From Deltaproteobacteria bacterium (lineage in GTDB: Bacteria; Desulfobacterota; Desulfobulbia; Desulfobulbales; Desulfobulbaceae), in contig JAJRQC010000155.1 in the NCBI GenBank assembly GCA_024280455.1, positions 1 through 61,320 on the forward strand: 61,320 bases of DNA, written 5' to 3'. Each line of letters opens with the position of its first letter. Position 1 is the stretch's first letter. Under the pieces are notes generated by a model. That model was not told where the DNA came from. It saw only the letters and a list, made by a program, of their open reading frames with translations, and ran no database searches. The translations under genes were made by a program, and so were the position numbers. Below, piece by piece: positions 9,554 to 18,535 of this stretch.

Positions 9554-9614
9554 GAAAATAAAAACGGGGCAACGGAAAACCCGTTGCCCCGCACGGGTAC
9601 GGCAAAAACCGTAC
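9554..9614 (-). terminator. Tandem hairpins ending in a T-run, downstream of gap
   Basis: On the minus strand, a short hairpin (arms 9609-9614 and 9597-9602) is followed by an 11-bp stem (arms 9581-9591 and 9565-9575, CGGGGCAACGG) and then TTTTTATTTT at 9564-9555. This is a good intrinsic terminator for gap. The run ends only about 25 bp before the carbonic anhydrase start codon, so it also sits in the leader of that gene. Confidence 0.85.
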
Positions 9615-9630
9615 ATCTTTTAGCCTTCAA

Positions 9631-10635
9631 TTACAAGGGTTTATTTGCCTCCATGTGCAAAACAAGATCCAGCATCCGATTCGAGTAGCCCCATTCATTG
9701 TCATACCAGGACATCACTTTGACCGTTGTTCCCAGGGCCCGGGTACAGAGTCCATCGACGATTGAAGAATGGGGGTCTCCCTGAAAGTCTATGGACACCA
9801 ACGGTTCTTCGGTATACCGCAGGTAGCGATCAGCCGCTTCTGCAAGGGCGTTATTGACCTCTTGAGCCGTGACTTCACGTTCCACTTCCATCACCACATC
9901 CACCAATGACACATCAGGTGTCGGTACTCGAACAGCCAAACCGTCAAATTTATTTTTCAGCTCCGGAATTACCAGAGCCACGGCGGCAGCGGCCCCGGTT
10001 TTGGTCGGAATCATCGACATCGCAGCCGCCCTGGCCCGGCGCAAATCCGAATGGGGAAAATCCAGCAACCGCTGATCGCCGGTATAGGCATGCACAGTAG
10101 TCATCAGACCGCGCTTGATGCCGAAATTATCCAGAATCACCTGGGCCACCGGGGCCAGACAGTTGGTCGTACAGGAAGCGTTGGAGATCACATGGTGCTC
10201 AGTGGGATTATATTCATCCTCATTCACGCCCATGACGATGGTCTTGACATTTCCCTTGGCCGGAGCCGAGATGATTACCTTGGCCGCACCGGCATCAATA
10301 TGAACCTTGGCCGTATCCATATCCCTGAACAATCCAGTACACTCAAGAACATAATCAGCACCGTATTCCCCCCAGGGGATATCTTTCGGCTGCCGGTGAC
10401 TGAATACCGGGACAAGATGCCCGTCAACAACTATCCCGTTTCCCGCCGCAGTTACCTCACGGTCAAAGACACCCATGACCGAATCGTACTTCAGCAGGTA
10501 GGCAATGGTATTGATATCGGTAAGGTCATTGATGCCGACGATTTCGATATCGGCAAACGCCTCATCTTTATCAAGTGCCCGAAAAACATTCCTTCCGATC
10601 CGTCCAAATCCATTAATACCGACTTTTATACTCAT
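9631..10635 (-). CDS. gap: Glyceraldehyde-3-phosphate dehydrogenase, type I
   Basis: A 334-residue phosphorylating GAPDH that oxidises glyceraldehyde-3-phosphate to 1,3-bisphosphoglycerate in glycolysis or runs in reverse for gluconeogenesis. It has the full family length, the NAD-binding start KVGINGFGRIGRNVFRA, an Asp in VGINDLTD (NAD preference), the catalytic SNASCTTNCLAP block and the C-terminal SWYDNEWGYSNRM. The start has an AAGGGG site upstream. It lies downstream of a conserved unknown and glgA on the same strand, which fits a carbon storage and glycolysis theme, and is followed by an intrinsic terminator. Confidence 0.98.
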   Translation of the reverse strand: MSIKVGINGFGRIGRNVFRALDKDEAFADIEIVGINDLTDINTIAYLLKYDSVMGVFDREVTAAGNGIVVDGHLVPVFSHRQPKDIPWGEYGADYVLECTGLFRDMDTAKVHIDAGAAKVIISAPAKGNVKTIVMGVNEDEYNPTEHHVISNASCTTNCLAPVAQVILDNFGIKRGLMTTVHAYTGDQRLLDFPHSDLRRARAAAMSMIPTKTGAAAAVALVIPELKNKFDGLAVRVPTPDVSLVDVVMEVEREVTAQEVNNALAEAADRYLRYTEEPLVSIDFQGDPHSSIVDGLCTRALGTTVKVMSWYDNEWGYSNRMLDLVLHMEANKPL

Positions 10636-10743
10636 CGTTTTTCCCCTTGGTGGAGTTTATCCGGTTGCCCGACAGGGAATCACTCCCGACCGGACGTATT
10701 CTCTGCCGCCTCGCTCTCCGGACATGCCCGAAAATCCACGGCT

Positions 10744-11658
10744 TCACCAATTCCGCAAGCTGCGGTTTTCCTGCAACACTGCCTTTAAATGAACGACTTT
10801 CGCACGGGCCTCGTCACATTGACTCTCACAGCCCAAGGCTCGTTGATACATATCCAGGGCCTGTACATACCACTGGGCCGACAGGTAACTTCGGCCGGCG
10901 GCGCAAAATCCCTCAGCGCCACTGCCGGAGAACATATCGGCAAACAGCTCTTCAACTCGTTCTCCCCATCCGCTCAAAACAAGCTCTTCCTTCTCAACCA
11001 GCAACCGGACAACCAGCATGTTTGCGGCCAGATCCGGCATCATCATCCGGAGAATAAAATTGGCCTGTCCCAGCAGAAAGCCGATCTGTTCCATCTGGCC
11101 GACGACATCTGCGGCAATGCGACGGATAAGGGTCTCGGCATCGACCATGTTCGAGAGCCGGGGAAACGAGCCGGCCGGCCGGAGCACTCTAAGCGCTGAG
11201 GCCTCAGGCATGTCACGCATCCGGATAGCCGCCGGACCGTAGGTATTGAGCAGGTAGATATTTTCCTTGAGCTTCATGGCTTCATGAAAAACAGAGCCCA
11301 GCAGCCAGTCCATCAGTGAACCATGGACACCATATTCCCCCTCCTGTTCCGGCCAGACCTGATGACAGAGATCCTTCAACTGCCACAGCATCCCCTTTTC
11401 AGTTTCCGTCCCGATCATCTCCGTCAACCGGTTCCACATCTGTGCCCTGACCGCTTCGGTTTCCGGACAGAGGAAGTCGACATCGCCGTGCCCCTGTGTA
11501 TTCCTGCACTCAAGATACACTCCGTACAGCTGCTGAAAGGAGCGGACAAGGGAAAAAAAATCATCTACAATCTGACGGATAAAATGATCGCGACGCTGCT
11601 CAAACCAACCGGGACGTTTTGCCCCCTGTGCAGAGATTGGAGTCGTATCGCAATCCAT
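10744..11658 (-). CDS. Conserved protein of unknown function, coupled to glgA
   Basis: A 304-residue soluble protein that I do not recognise. It is largely alpha-helical by composition, has no signal peptide and no membrane segment, and ends with a short TPR-like tail (YLSAQWYVQALDMYQRALGCESQCDEARAKVVHLKAVL). Its ATG overlaps the glgA stop by one base (TGATG), so it is probably translated by re-initiation after glgA and made in step with glycogen synthase. A role in glycogen metabolism or its control is inferred from position only. A 108-bp gap separates it from gap. Confidence 0.75.
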   Translation of the reverse strand: MDCDTTPISAQGAKRPGWFEQRRDHFIRQIVDDFFSLVRSFQQLYGVYLECRNTQGHGDVDFLCPETEAVRAQMWNRLTEMIGTETEKGMLWQLKDLCHQVWPEQEGEYGVHGSLMDWLLGSVFHEAMKLKENIYLLNTYGPAAIRMRDMPEASALRVLRPAGSFPRLSNMVDAETLIRRIAADVVGQMEQIGFLLGQANFILRMMMPDLAANMLVVRLLVEKEELVLSGWGERVEELFADMFSGSGAEGFCAAGRSYLSAQWYVQALDMYQRALGCESQCDEARAKVVHLKAVLQENRSLRNW

Positions 11659-13334
11659 CAGTTCCTGCAGGTCATGGCCAGAGCCTGATCATAGAGCTTG
11701 AAATAGCTGGACATGACTTTTTCCCAGGTATGACATTCATAAATCCGCTCAACGGCGGCCCGCTGCATGTTCAGAATCCGTTTAGGGTCCCCGCCGTACA
11801 CTGCAAGTGCCTCCAGCATCGTCTCGGCCAAAGCTTTCGGCGTATGCCGGTCGTAGGCAAACCCGGTTTTTCCATCCAAAACTTTGACCAGCCCGCCCAC
11901 GGAATGCACAATAGGCAGGTTGCCCAGCAGCTGGGCAATATAGTCGGTCAAACCACAGGGCTCATACAGGGACGGGATCAGAAAAAAATCACCGGCCGCA
12001 TAAATTCTGGTGGCCAGAGCCGGGTCATACCCCTTGACAAAGCAGACCTGCGCCCGGACATCCTTCGACTGGGTCAAATCAGCCAGCTGCTCTTCAAGCT
12101 CCGGATCACCAGAGCCAAGGACCAGCAGTTGAAACCGGGAATTCTCCTCCGGCAGCAGCTTAAGGCTCTCAAGAAGGACATCCACCCCTTTTTGCGTGGT
12201 CAAACGGCCGATAAAGGTACAAAGCGGCAGGTCGGCATCCATGGACAGTCGACCGATCTGTTCCACATGAGCCAGTTTCCGCACCCGGCTGAAATCGTTT
12301 AGTATATCTTCCTTGCATACCCGTTTACCGGCAAGATCTCCTTTGAGTGGATTAAAGGCGGCGGCCAGACCGCGCTTCTTCGGCTCTGCCGGGTCAAAGT
12401 CCTGCGGGTTGATACCATTGGTCACTCCGGCCAGCTGCACCCCTCTTTGCAGCAGACGGTGTCCCAACCAGCCTGTACGGGCATCATCACCTGTTTCCTG
12501 CAGTTCACGGGCATAGTTTTCGCTCACCGTATTCATAACCGCATAATCGGCGGCAGCCATAAAGGGATCAAAACTGCTCCCCAGGCGGGAGGTCCGGAGG
12601 AGAACCCGCGGCAGACCGGTAACGGCCCGGGCAAAGGAGAGATCAGCGACCTCCTGATGATATCCAAGCCCGGCATTATGAATGGTGACCACCACGCCAC
12701 TGTGACGAAAATAATGGCGGTATCCCGGGGTTTCCCGCATCATGGCGGCCAGGGTTGCAGCATGGCCATCCTGGAGGTGGAGGATATCCGGGCGTTCATC
12801 AAGAAGGATCATCACATCCATTGCCGCCTTCTGCAGCAAAATATTCATGGCGAAATAATCATAATGCCCGCTTCCCTGCCGTTGCCAGGACTCCTTTTTT
12901 TCCTCTTCTTCCGTATAGGTGTAGACCCCGAGTTTTTCGGCAAAGCGTTCAGCTTCAAGCAGAATAATCCTGACCCCGTTTATCTTCCGCTGCAGGAGGG
13001 TGACCGTCTCCCGACGCTCCTCATCGGGGTAGTTCATGTCCACATCAAAGGCGCTGTTAAAGCCGTCGGCACAGACAACATCAGGATTGCCAGGCGGCAG
13101 CCTGAGCGGAGAGAAACCGAGCTTTTCAGCGTCCATGAAACCATACCTGGGCAGGACAAGCGTCACCTGGACCCCGGTGGCTCCAACCAGGGTTTCGGCC
13201 AACTGCCGACAGACATCCTTTACCCCGCCGGCCCCGGCCAGACCGTCATATTCACGACTGATCATCCAGACCGAGCGGATGGTCCCCTGTGTTTTTTTTC
13301 TAGACGCCATGGTTCCGTAACGTTTCCCGGACAT
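11658..13334 (-). CDS. glgA: Glycogen synthase (GT5 family)
   Basis: A 558-residue glycosyltransferase that extends alpha-1,4-glucan chains from a nucleotide-diphospho-glucose. The N-terminal block reads ISREYDGLAGAGGVKDVCRQLAE, where the usual KxGGLGDV motif is replaced by GAGGVKDV. The C-terminal GT-B half has FIGRLTTQKGVDVLLESL and SLYEPCGLTDYIAQLLGNLPI, the sugar-nucleotide site. The first ATG at 13334 overlaps the end of aroC by 35 bp; the ATG at 13310 is an alternative start, and neither has a strong ribosome-binding site. It lies between aroC and the coupled unknown gene. No glgC, glgB or glgP is in the window. Confidence 0.92.
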   Translation of the reverse strand: MSGKRYGTMASRKKTQGTIRSVWMISREYDGLAGAGGVKDVCRQLAETLVGATGVQVTLVLPRYGFMDAEKLGFSPLRLPPGNPDVVCADGFNSAFDVDMNYPDEERRETVTLLQRKINGVRIILLEAERFAEKLGVYTYTEEEEKKESWQRQGSGHYDYFAMNILLQKAAMDVMILLDERPDILHLQDGHAATLAAMMRETPGYRHYFRHSGVVVTIHNAGLGYHQEVADLSFARAVTGLPRVLLRTSRLGSSFDPFMAAADYAVMNTVSENYARELQETGDDARTGWLGHRLLQRGVQLAGVTNGINPQDFDPAEPKKRGLAAAFNPLKGDLAGKRVCKEDILNDFSRVRKLAHVEQIGRLSMDADLPLCTFIGRLTTQKGVDVLLESLKLLPEENSRFQLLVLGSGDPELEEQLADLTQSKDVRAQVCFVKGYDPALATRIYAAGDFFLIPSLYEPCGLTDYIAQLLGNLPIVHSVGGLVKVLDGKTGFAYDRHTPKALAETMLEALAVYGGDPKRILNMQRAAVERIYECHTWEKVMSSYFKLYDQALAMTCRN

Positions 13335-14400
13335 GGAGTATCGGCAGCTGCCTGAGCAGATGATCGGCCAGGGTCAACCTGACCATGGCCTCACAGACCG
13401 GGATAATCCTGGGGATTGCAGAAATATCATGACGGCCTCCGACCTTGATGGACACGGGTTCGTTGTCGATATTGACGGTTTGCTGTTCCTTATGGATGGA
13501 GGGTATCGGCTTGACGGCAACCCGGATAATCAGGTGTTCCCCACTGCTGATACCGGCCAGGATCCCGCCGGAGTTGTTGCCGAGAAAACCGGCCGGTGAG
13601 ATGGCATCGTTGTTTTCCGAACCGAGCATCGAGGCGGCGGCAAAACCGGCCCCGATCTCCACCCCTTTGACCGCACCGATCGACATCAGTGCCCGGGCAA
13701 GTTCGCCGTCCAGTTTATCAAAAACCGGTTCACCAAGCCCGGGCGGACAGACCGCCCTGATTTCGACAATACCGCCCAGGGTATCACCCAGGCTGCGGAC
13801 CTCGGCAATGCGTTCTTCCATCCGGGCGGCGGCTTCACTGTCCGGACAGAACAGCCGGTTCTCACTCACCACCTTCAAATCACGCTTATCGGCACTGATC
13901 CCGCCCAGAGCCACTGTATAGGCCTGCACATTCATAGAATACTCGGCAAGCAGCCGACCGGCAACAGCTCCGGCAGCCACCCGGGCCGCGGTTTCCCGAG
14001 CCGATGCCCGACCACCGCCGCGATGATCCCGTATCCCGTATTTAGACTGGTAGGTCAGGTCACCGTGACCGGGCCGAAAGACATTCTGCAGATGGTTGTA
14101 GGACTTTGAATGGGCATCCTTGTTCATAATCACCAGCGAAATCGGGGTGCCGGTGGTCAGTTCACAACCACCATCATCGGGCCGGAAGGTTCCGGACATG
14201 ATCCGTACCCGATCCGGTTCTTTCCGGGGTGAGGTTGCACCGCCTTTGCCGGGCCGTCGTCGTTCGAGTTCGGCCTGAATCATCTCTTCGGTGAGTTCAA
14301 TACCCGGCGGACAGCCGTCGATAACAGCTCCAAGCCCGGTGCCGTGGGATTCTCCCCAGGTGGTTACCTTAAACAGTGTACCAAATGTATTGCCTGCCAT
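13300..14400 (-). CDS. aroC: Chorismate synthase
   Basis: A 366-residue enzyme that converts 5-enolpyruvylshikimate-3-phosphate to chorismate, the last shikimate step, using reduced FMN. Full length, with MAGNTFGTLFKVTTWGESHG at the start, the GKGGATSPRKEPD block and RPGHGDLTYQSKYGIRDHRGGGRASARETAARVAAGAVA, the three family signatures. It follows aroK on the same strand, but a 177-bp palindromic element occupies the gap between them. Its end overlaps the start of glgA by 35 bp if the longer glgA start is used. Confidence 0.98.
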   Translation of the reverse strand: MAGNTFGTLFKVTTWGESHGTGLGAVIDGCPPGIELTEEMIQAELERRRPGKGGATSPRKEPDRVRIMSGTFRPDDGGCELTTGTPISLVIMNKDAHSKSYNHLQNVFRPGHGDLTYQSKYGIRDHRGGGRASARETAARVAAGAVAGRLLAEYSMNVQAYTVALGGISADKRDLKVVSENRLFCPDSEAAARMEERIAEVRSLGDTLGGIVEIRAVCPPGLGEPVFDKLDGELARALMSIGAVKGVEIGAGFAAASMLGSENNDAISPAGFLGNNSGGILAGISSGEHLIIRVAVKPIPSIHKEQQTVNIDNEPVSIKVGGRHDISAIPRIIPVCEAMVRLTLADHLLRQLPILHVRETLRNHGV

Positions 14401-14413
14401 TTTTTCTCTCTTA

Positions 14414-14590
14414 GGGTTCGCTCAAAAATAACTTCATAGAGATGAGGTGTAATGTGGACATTTAGAGAAGTGATCTGATTGCATGCAACCGCAGGCGTAG
14501 CAGGCTACGTCGAGGATTGCATAATTGAAGATCGCTTTTCTACATGTTCAGAGTGCGCCTCAGAATGCGAAGTTATTTCTGAACGAACCC
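14414..14590. repeat. 177-bp palindromic MITE-like element between aroK and aroC
   Basis: The ends GGGTTCGCTCAAAAATAACTTC (shortened here to its 20-nt part GGGTTCGCTCAAAAATAACT, 14414 on) and the mirror GAAGTTATTTCTGAACGAAC (ending at 14590) are near-perfect inverted repeats. A second, inner palindrome is nested around 14473-14546 (ATTGCATGCAACC against GGATTGCATAATT, with GCGTAGC-AGGCTACG in the centre). TTA flanks both ends (14411-14413 and 14591-14593), consistent with a duplicated target; the right TTA is the aroK stop codon. It encodes no protein. A short version lies at 42996-43036 and a single end at 33364. Confidence 0.85.
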
Positions 14591-15184
14591 TTATATACTA
14601 TCCTTTCTTTCAGTTAACCGTGTCAGGCCCTGCTCTATTTCTTTGACAAGCTCACGGGGCGAACGACCATCAGTGCGGATGGCAAAGTCGGATCCAAGCC
14701 GATACAGAGGGGTCCGCTCAGCGAGCAGTGTGTTAATCTCACAACTGGGGTCCATGCCTGTCAGAGAGGGCCGTTGCTGCTCGGACTGGACATCCGTTAC
14801 CAGACGCTGCTGTATGGTCCGTTCATCGGCCCGCAGCCAGATGGAGGCACTCCGACTGCGTAGTGCCGCCCACGCCTGCTTGTGAAGTACGGCTCCGCCG
14901 CCGGTTGCGATGACTACGCCTGAACGCCTGCATAAGTCCGTCAATAAACACTCTTCCTGCTCTCGAAACCGAGCCCAGCCGTGTTCGGCCACAAAATCCG
15001 ACACACTGCAGCCGATGAGCCGGCAGAGAAGGGCATCGGTGTCAAGAAAATCCAGGGCCAGTCTGTCGGCAAGCAGCCGCCCGACCAGAGACTTGCCGGT
15101 GGCTCGAAATCCGGTCAGCAGGATACGTTCAAAAAAAAGCGGCCGGACTACCGGCGGCTCCATCCTTTTTTTTTGCACCAGCAT
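14591..15184 (-). CDS. aroK: Shikimate kinase
   Basis: A 197-residue kinase that phosphorylates shikimate with ATP. The Walker A loop is GFRATGKS, the shikimate-binding Asp is in DFLDTDALL, and GVVIATGGGAVL is the family's glycine loop; RPSLTG fits the lid. The protein is slightly longer than usual because of a ~15-residue N-terminal extension before the first strand. The TAA stop is the base triplet directly bordering the palindromic element, so the insertion happened exactly at the gene end. It is divergent from cbpA. The enzyme acts in the cytoplasm in aromatic amino-acid synthesis. Confidence 0.95.
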   Translation of the reverse strand: MLVQKKRMEPPVVRPLFFERILLTGFRATGKSLVGRLLADRLALDFLDTDALLCRLIGCSVSDFVAEHGWARFREQEECLLTDLCRRSGVVIATGGGAVLHKQAWAALRSRSASIWLRADERTIQQRLVTDVQSEQQRPSLTGMDPSCEINTLLAERTPLYRLGSDFAIRTDGRSPRELVKEIEQGLTRLTERKDSI

Positions 15185-15472
15185 AAAAACTGTTCAGTTG
15201 AGGACTGCACCCAACCGTTGCTTCCGCAATAGTACAAATGCAGGCCTTAGGGCATATCTTGTTCAGGGGGATTTTACAGCCTGATTTTTTTTCTTTTCTT
15301 TTCATCTTTCTCTACTTACAGTATGCCATAAAGAAAATATTACCAGCCTAAAGATAAAAAACAAGTAACTAATCACCGGCGACCCGGAATCTCCCGGGAA
15401 ACGCCCGGCTCTGAACGGTTACATTTAAGGTGTCTGTCTTTTTCGGCATGCACCGGAATGCTTAAAAAAAAA

Positions 15473-16423
15473 ATGGAATACAGGGATTACTACGACATTC
15501 TCGGCGTTGATCGAAACGCCACTCAGGATGCAATCAAACAGGCCTACCGGCGCCTTGCCCGCAAGTATCACCCAGATGTCAGCAAGGAGGCCGATGCAGA
15601 TAAGAAGTTTAAAGACCTGGGTGAGGCCTATGAAGTCTTAAAAGATCCTGAGAAAAGAGCAGCTTACGATAAGTTCGGCAGCAACTGGCAAAACGGCCAG
15701 GATTTTGAGCCGCCGCCCAACTGGGATGCAGGTTTTGAGTTCCGGGGAGCAGGATATACCGGCGGTCCGGACGGCGATTACAGTGATTTTTTTGAGACCC
15801 TGTTCGGCCGCAGTGGCTATACCGGCGGCGGAACCCGGCGCAGCACCTATCGCATGAAAGGTGAGGATCAGCATGCCAAGATCGTTATCCGGCCGGCCGA
15901 CGCCTATAACGGTTCCAGGCAGACTATCACCCTGTCCCGGGCGACCATAGACGACCAGGGCCGAGTGACCACCACGCCCCACAGTCTGCAGGTCACCATT
16001 CCCAAAGGCATAACCGAAGGTCAGCGGATTCGACTCGAAGGCCAGGGAATGCCGGGGATGGGCGGTGCACCTGCCGGTGACCTGTTCCTTGAAATTGCCA
16101 TTGCCGATGATCCGGTGTTCAAGGTCAACAAACGTGATATCATCCTGGAACTGCCGATTACACCATGGGAAGCGGCCCTGGGCGCAACCATCACCGTGCC
16201 CACCCTGGGCGGGAAAGTTCAGCTGAAAATCCCCGCCGGTTCTCAGGGGGGCAACAAGCTGCGACTGAAAGGCCGGGGGCTGTCGACAGCAAAAAAACAG
16301 GGCGACCAGATCGTCAACCTACGCATAGTTGTGCCTGAAGCAAAAACAACAGAGCAGAAAGAACTGTATAAGAAGATGGCCGAAATCATGCCGACCAACC
16401 CGAGAAATGACCTGGGACTGTAA
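15473..16423 (+). CDS. cbpA: DnaJ-class co-chaperone CbpA
   Basis: A J-domain co-chaperone of DnaK. Residues 1-70 form the J domain ([18 protein letters not shown], with the HPD triad in KYHPDVS), followed by a Gly-rich segment ([21 protein letters not shown]) and two C-terminal beta-sandwich domains with [17 protein letters not shown]. There is no Cys-rich zinc domain, which separates CbpA from DnaJ proper. The start at 15473 is preferred over the ATG at 15458, because homologs begin just before KDYY and because GGAA lies about 10 bp upstream. It is followed after 1 bp by its modulator cbpM. Confidence 0.95.
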   Translation: MEYRDYYDILGVDRNATQDAIKQAYRRLARKYHPDVSKEADADKKFKDLGEAYEVLKDPEKRAAYDKFGSNWQNGQDFEPPPNWDAGFEFRGAGYTGGPDGDYSDFFETLFGRSGYTGGGTRRSTYRMKGEDQHAKIVIRPADAYNGSRQTITLSRATIDDQGRVTTTPHSLQVTIPKGITEGQRIRLEGQGMPGMGGAPAGDLFLEIAIADDPVFKVNKRDIILELPITPWEAALGATITVPTLGGKVQLKIPAGSQGGNKLRLKGRGLSTAKKQGDQIVNLRIVVPEAKTTEQKELYKKMAEIMPTNPRNDLGL

Positions 16424-16424
16424 G

Positions 16425-16730
16425 ATGACAGACACATTCACCCAAATAACAGGTACTGTACTTGATGAAAATACCCGCTGCAGTTTCGGTGATCTCTGTC
16501 GATTCTGCGGAGTTCCCGCAGAACTTATTCTTGAGATGATTGACGAGGGACTGTTAAATCCGCAGGGGACCGCACCGGGAGAATGGCACTTTACGGCCAT
16601 TGAAATAAAACGGGTCCAGACCACCATCCGCCTGCAACGGGATCTGCGAGTCAATCTTCCCGGCTGCGCCCTGGCCCTGCAACTCCTTGAAGAGCTTGAA
16701 GAGCTGCGCCGTCTGCACCGGATTCGTTAA
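16425..16730 (+). CDS. cbpM: Chaperone modulator CbpM
   Basis: A 101-residue protein of the MerR-like CbpM family, which binds the CbpA J domain and inhibits it. It has an N-terminal helix-turn-helix-like part (CSFGDLCRFCGVPAELILEMIDEGLL) and a C-terminal helical part (ALALQLLEELEELRRL). The ATG follows the cbpA stop by one base, so the pair is translationally coupled. A longer in-frame start inside cbpA is rejected. Confidence 0.93.
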   Translation: MTDTFTQITGTVLDENTRCSFGDLCRFCGVPAELILEMIDEGLLNPQGTAPGEWHFTAIEIKRVQTTIRLQRDLRVNLPGCALALQLLEELEELRRLHRIR

Positions 16731-16733
16731 CCC

Positions 16734-18068
16734 TTGAACTCCCTTATCCTTCTTGCAGAGCGACTGCACGGGCCATCCCTTGTTCTCGGCCTGTTCTGCG
16801 CCGGCATCCCGATGCTTTTCTTCGGCCTCATACTGTATACCAGGCTGAGCCGCCGGAATATCGGCTTATCCATCCGCCTGGAACAGGCCGGACGCAATAT
16901 TTCACGTCTGGATACCGATATTGACCGGCTGCGGGCTGAGCGGGACGGCTTACGCGTTCAAAACCGGAGAGAGGCCGAACTCAGTGCCGCTTTAGAGGCC
17001 GAACTGGTCTCGGCTCGGAAACTTATGCAGGAGCGGGAATCCCTTTTGGAAACGACCAGAAAACAAATGGAACGAGACTTCCAACTGCTGGCCGGGCAGA
17101 CCTTAAGTGAAAAAGGCGCGCAACTAAACGCTCAACACGAATCCGGCCTGCAGGCGATCCTTGAACCGATGCGTGAACAGCTGCAGGCGTTCAGACAGCG
17201 GGTGGAAGACGTCTATGACAAGGAATCCCGTGACCATTCCGCCCTGCGCAGAGAAATAGAATTGCTGAGGGATCTGAACCAGCAACTCAGCACCGATGCC
17301 ATCCATCTCACCGAGGCCCTGCAGGGAAAAAGCAAGATCCAGGGACAGTGGGGTGAGATGATCCTGGAAAAGCTTCTTGAGGATTCCGGGCTCCGTAAGG
17401 GAACTGAATTTGAAACTCAAGCCGCCATCCACAACGAGCAGGGACAGCTTCGCCAGCCGGATATCGTTATTCACCTGCCGAAAAACCGGGACATTGTTAT
17501 CGACGCCAAGGTATCGCTTAAGTCCTGGGCCCTGGCCGCGCATGAGCTGGATCCCAAAAAGCAACAGAAACTCCTCAAGCAGCATCTTCACTCCCTGCAT
17601 AGCCACATCAAAGGACTTGCCGGCAAGCAGTACCACCAGTTGCCCGGCCTCAACAGCCTGGACTTTGTTCTGCTTTTTATGCCGGTGGAAGGGGCCTTTC
17701 AAGCGGCTCTCATACAGGAGCCCGAACTGCTGACCCAGGCCATGCGGAAAAAAGTTATCCTCGCCGGCCCATCGACCCTGCTGGCCATACTCCGCACTAT
17801 TCATCACCTGTGGCGGATAGATGAACAGGGCCGCAACGGTTTAACTATTGCCAAACAGGCTGGAAATCTTTATGATAAATTCGTAGGTTTTGCCGAAGCC
17901 TTTGAAGAGATAGGCTTTCGACTTGAGCAGAGCCGCAACTCCTGGCAGACCGCACGAAAAAGACTGGTCTCGGGACGGGGCAATCTGATCGCCCGGGTTG
18001 AAGCATTAAAAGAACTCGGCATTCAACCTGAACGCAACTTTCCAAAAACTCTAAAAGATGACAAGTAG
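16734..18068 (+). CDS. rmuC: RmuC family DNA recombination protein
   Basis: A 444-residue RmuC homolog, a family thought to limit DNA inversion and rearrangement and predicted to carry a nuclease-like core. A membrane anchor lies at about residues 17-37, a long coiled coil at 45-160, then the conserved domain with GQWGEMILEKLLEDSGL, IVIDAKVSLKSW, FVLLFMPVEGAFQAA and AGPSTLLAILRTI. The reading frame begins with a rare TTG at 16734, 4 bp after cbpM, without an obvious ribosome-binding site; re-initiation is possible. Same strand and close spacing with cbpAM suggest one transcript. Confidence 0.93.
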   Translation: MNSLILLAERLHGPSLVLGLFCAGIPMLFFGLILYTRLSRRNIGLSIRLEQAGRNISRLDTDIDRLRAERDGLRVQNRREAELSAALEAELVSARKLMQERESLLETTRKQMERDFQLLAGQTLSEKGAQLNAQHESGLQAILEPMREQLQAFRQRVEDVYDKESRDHSALRREIELLRDLNQQLSTDAIHLTEALQGKSKIQGQWGEMILEKLLEDSGLRKGTEFETQAAIHNEQGQLRQPDIVIHLPKNRDIVIDAKVSLKSWALAAHELDPKKQQKLLKQHLHSLHSHIKGLAGKQYHQLPGLNSLDFVLLFMPVEGAFQAALIQEPELLTQAMRKKVILAGPSTLLAILRTIHHLWRIDEQGRNGLTIAKQAGNLYDKFVGFAEAFEEIGFRLEQSRNSWQTARKRLVSGRGNLIARVEALKELGIQPERNFPKTLKDDK

Positions 18069-18077
18069 GAGGTCACT

Positions 18078-18524
18078 ATGAAACATCTCAGTATACTGGC
18101 AATTCTCTGTATGTTTGCACTCACTTCCTGTGCCAACATGAATAAAGCACAGACTGGAGCCGTCGGCGGAGCGGCAGGCGGGGCCCTCATCGGCCAGATG
18201 ATCGGACATAACACCGAGGCCACCCTGATTGGGGCCGCAGTCGGCACCATGCTCGGCTACATTGTCGGAAATGAAATGGATAAATATGATCGTCAACAAC
18301 TTAATCATGTCTATGAACGGGGGGTGTCCAACCGAACCTCGTCATGGGTCAATCCCGATAACGGCAACCAGTACAATGTCACCCCGCAACCGGCGTATAC
18401 CGATCCAACGACAAGCAGGGTCTGTCGTAAAGCAGAGATTGATGCGGTGATCGACGGCAAGATGGATAAGACATACACCACGGCCTGCCGTGATGAAAAC
18501 GGCCACTGGCAGCTGCAGAACTAA
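18078..18524 (+). CDS. Glycine-zipper outer-membrane lipoprotein
   Basis: A 148-residue lipoprotein. The signal peptide ends in the lipobox LTSC (Cys18). A glycine zipper follows (AVGGAAGGALIGQMIGHNTEATLIGAAVGTMLGYIVG), similar to the SlyB/17-kDa surface-antigen group, and then a C-terminal domain (SSWVNPDNGNQY, VCRKAEIDAV). Such proteins reside in the outer membrane and are linked to envelope integrity. A good AGGAGGT site lies just before the ATG. It is 9 bp from rmuC and 11 bp from yjbQ. Confidence 0.85.
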   Translation: MKHLSILAILCMFALTSCANMNKAQTGAVGGAAGGALIGQMIGHNTEATLIGAAVGTMLGYIVGNEMDKYDRQQLNHVYERGVSNRTSSWVNPDNGNQYNVTPQPAYTDPTTSRVCRKAEIDAVIDGKMDKTYTTACRDENGHWQLQN

Positions 18525-18535
18525 GGGGTAGCCAT

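Noticed and set aside
12447-13355. A 302-residue plus-strand open frame
   Set aside because: It lies opposite glgA, which has clear GT5 motifs; low-complexity shadow frame.
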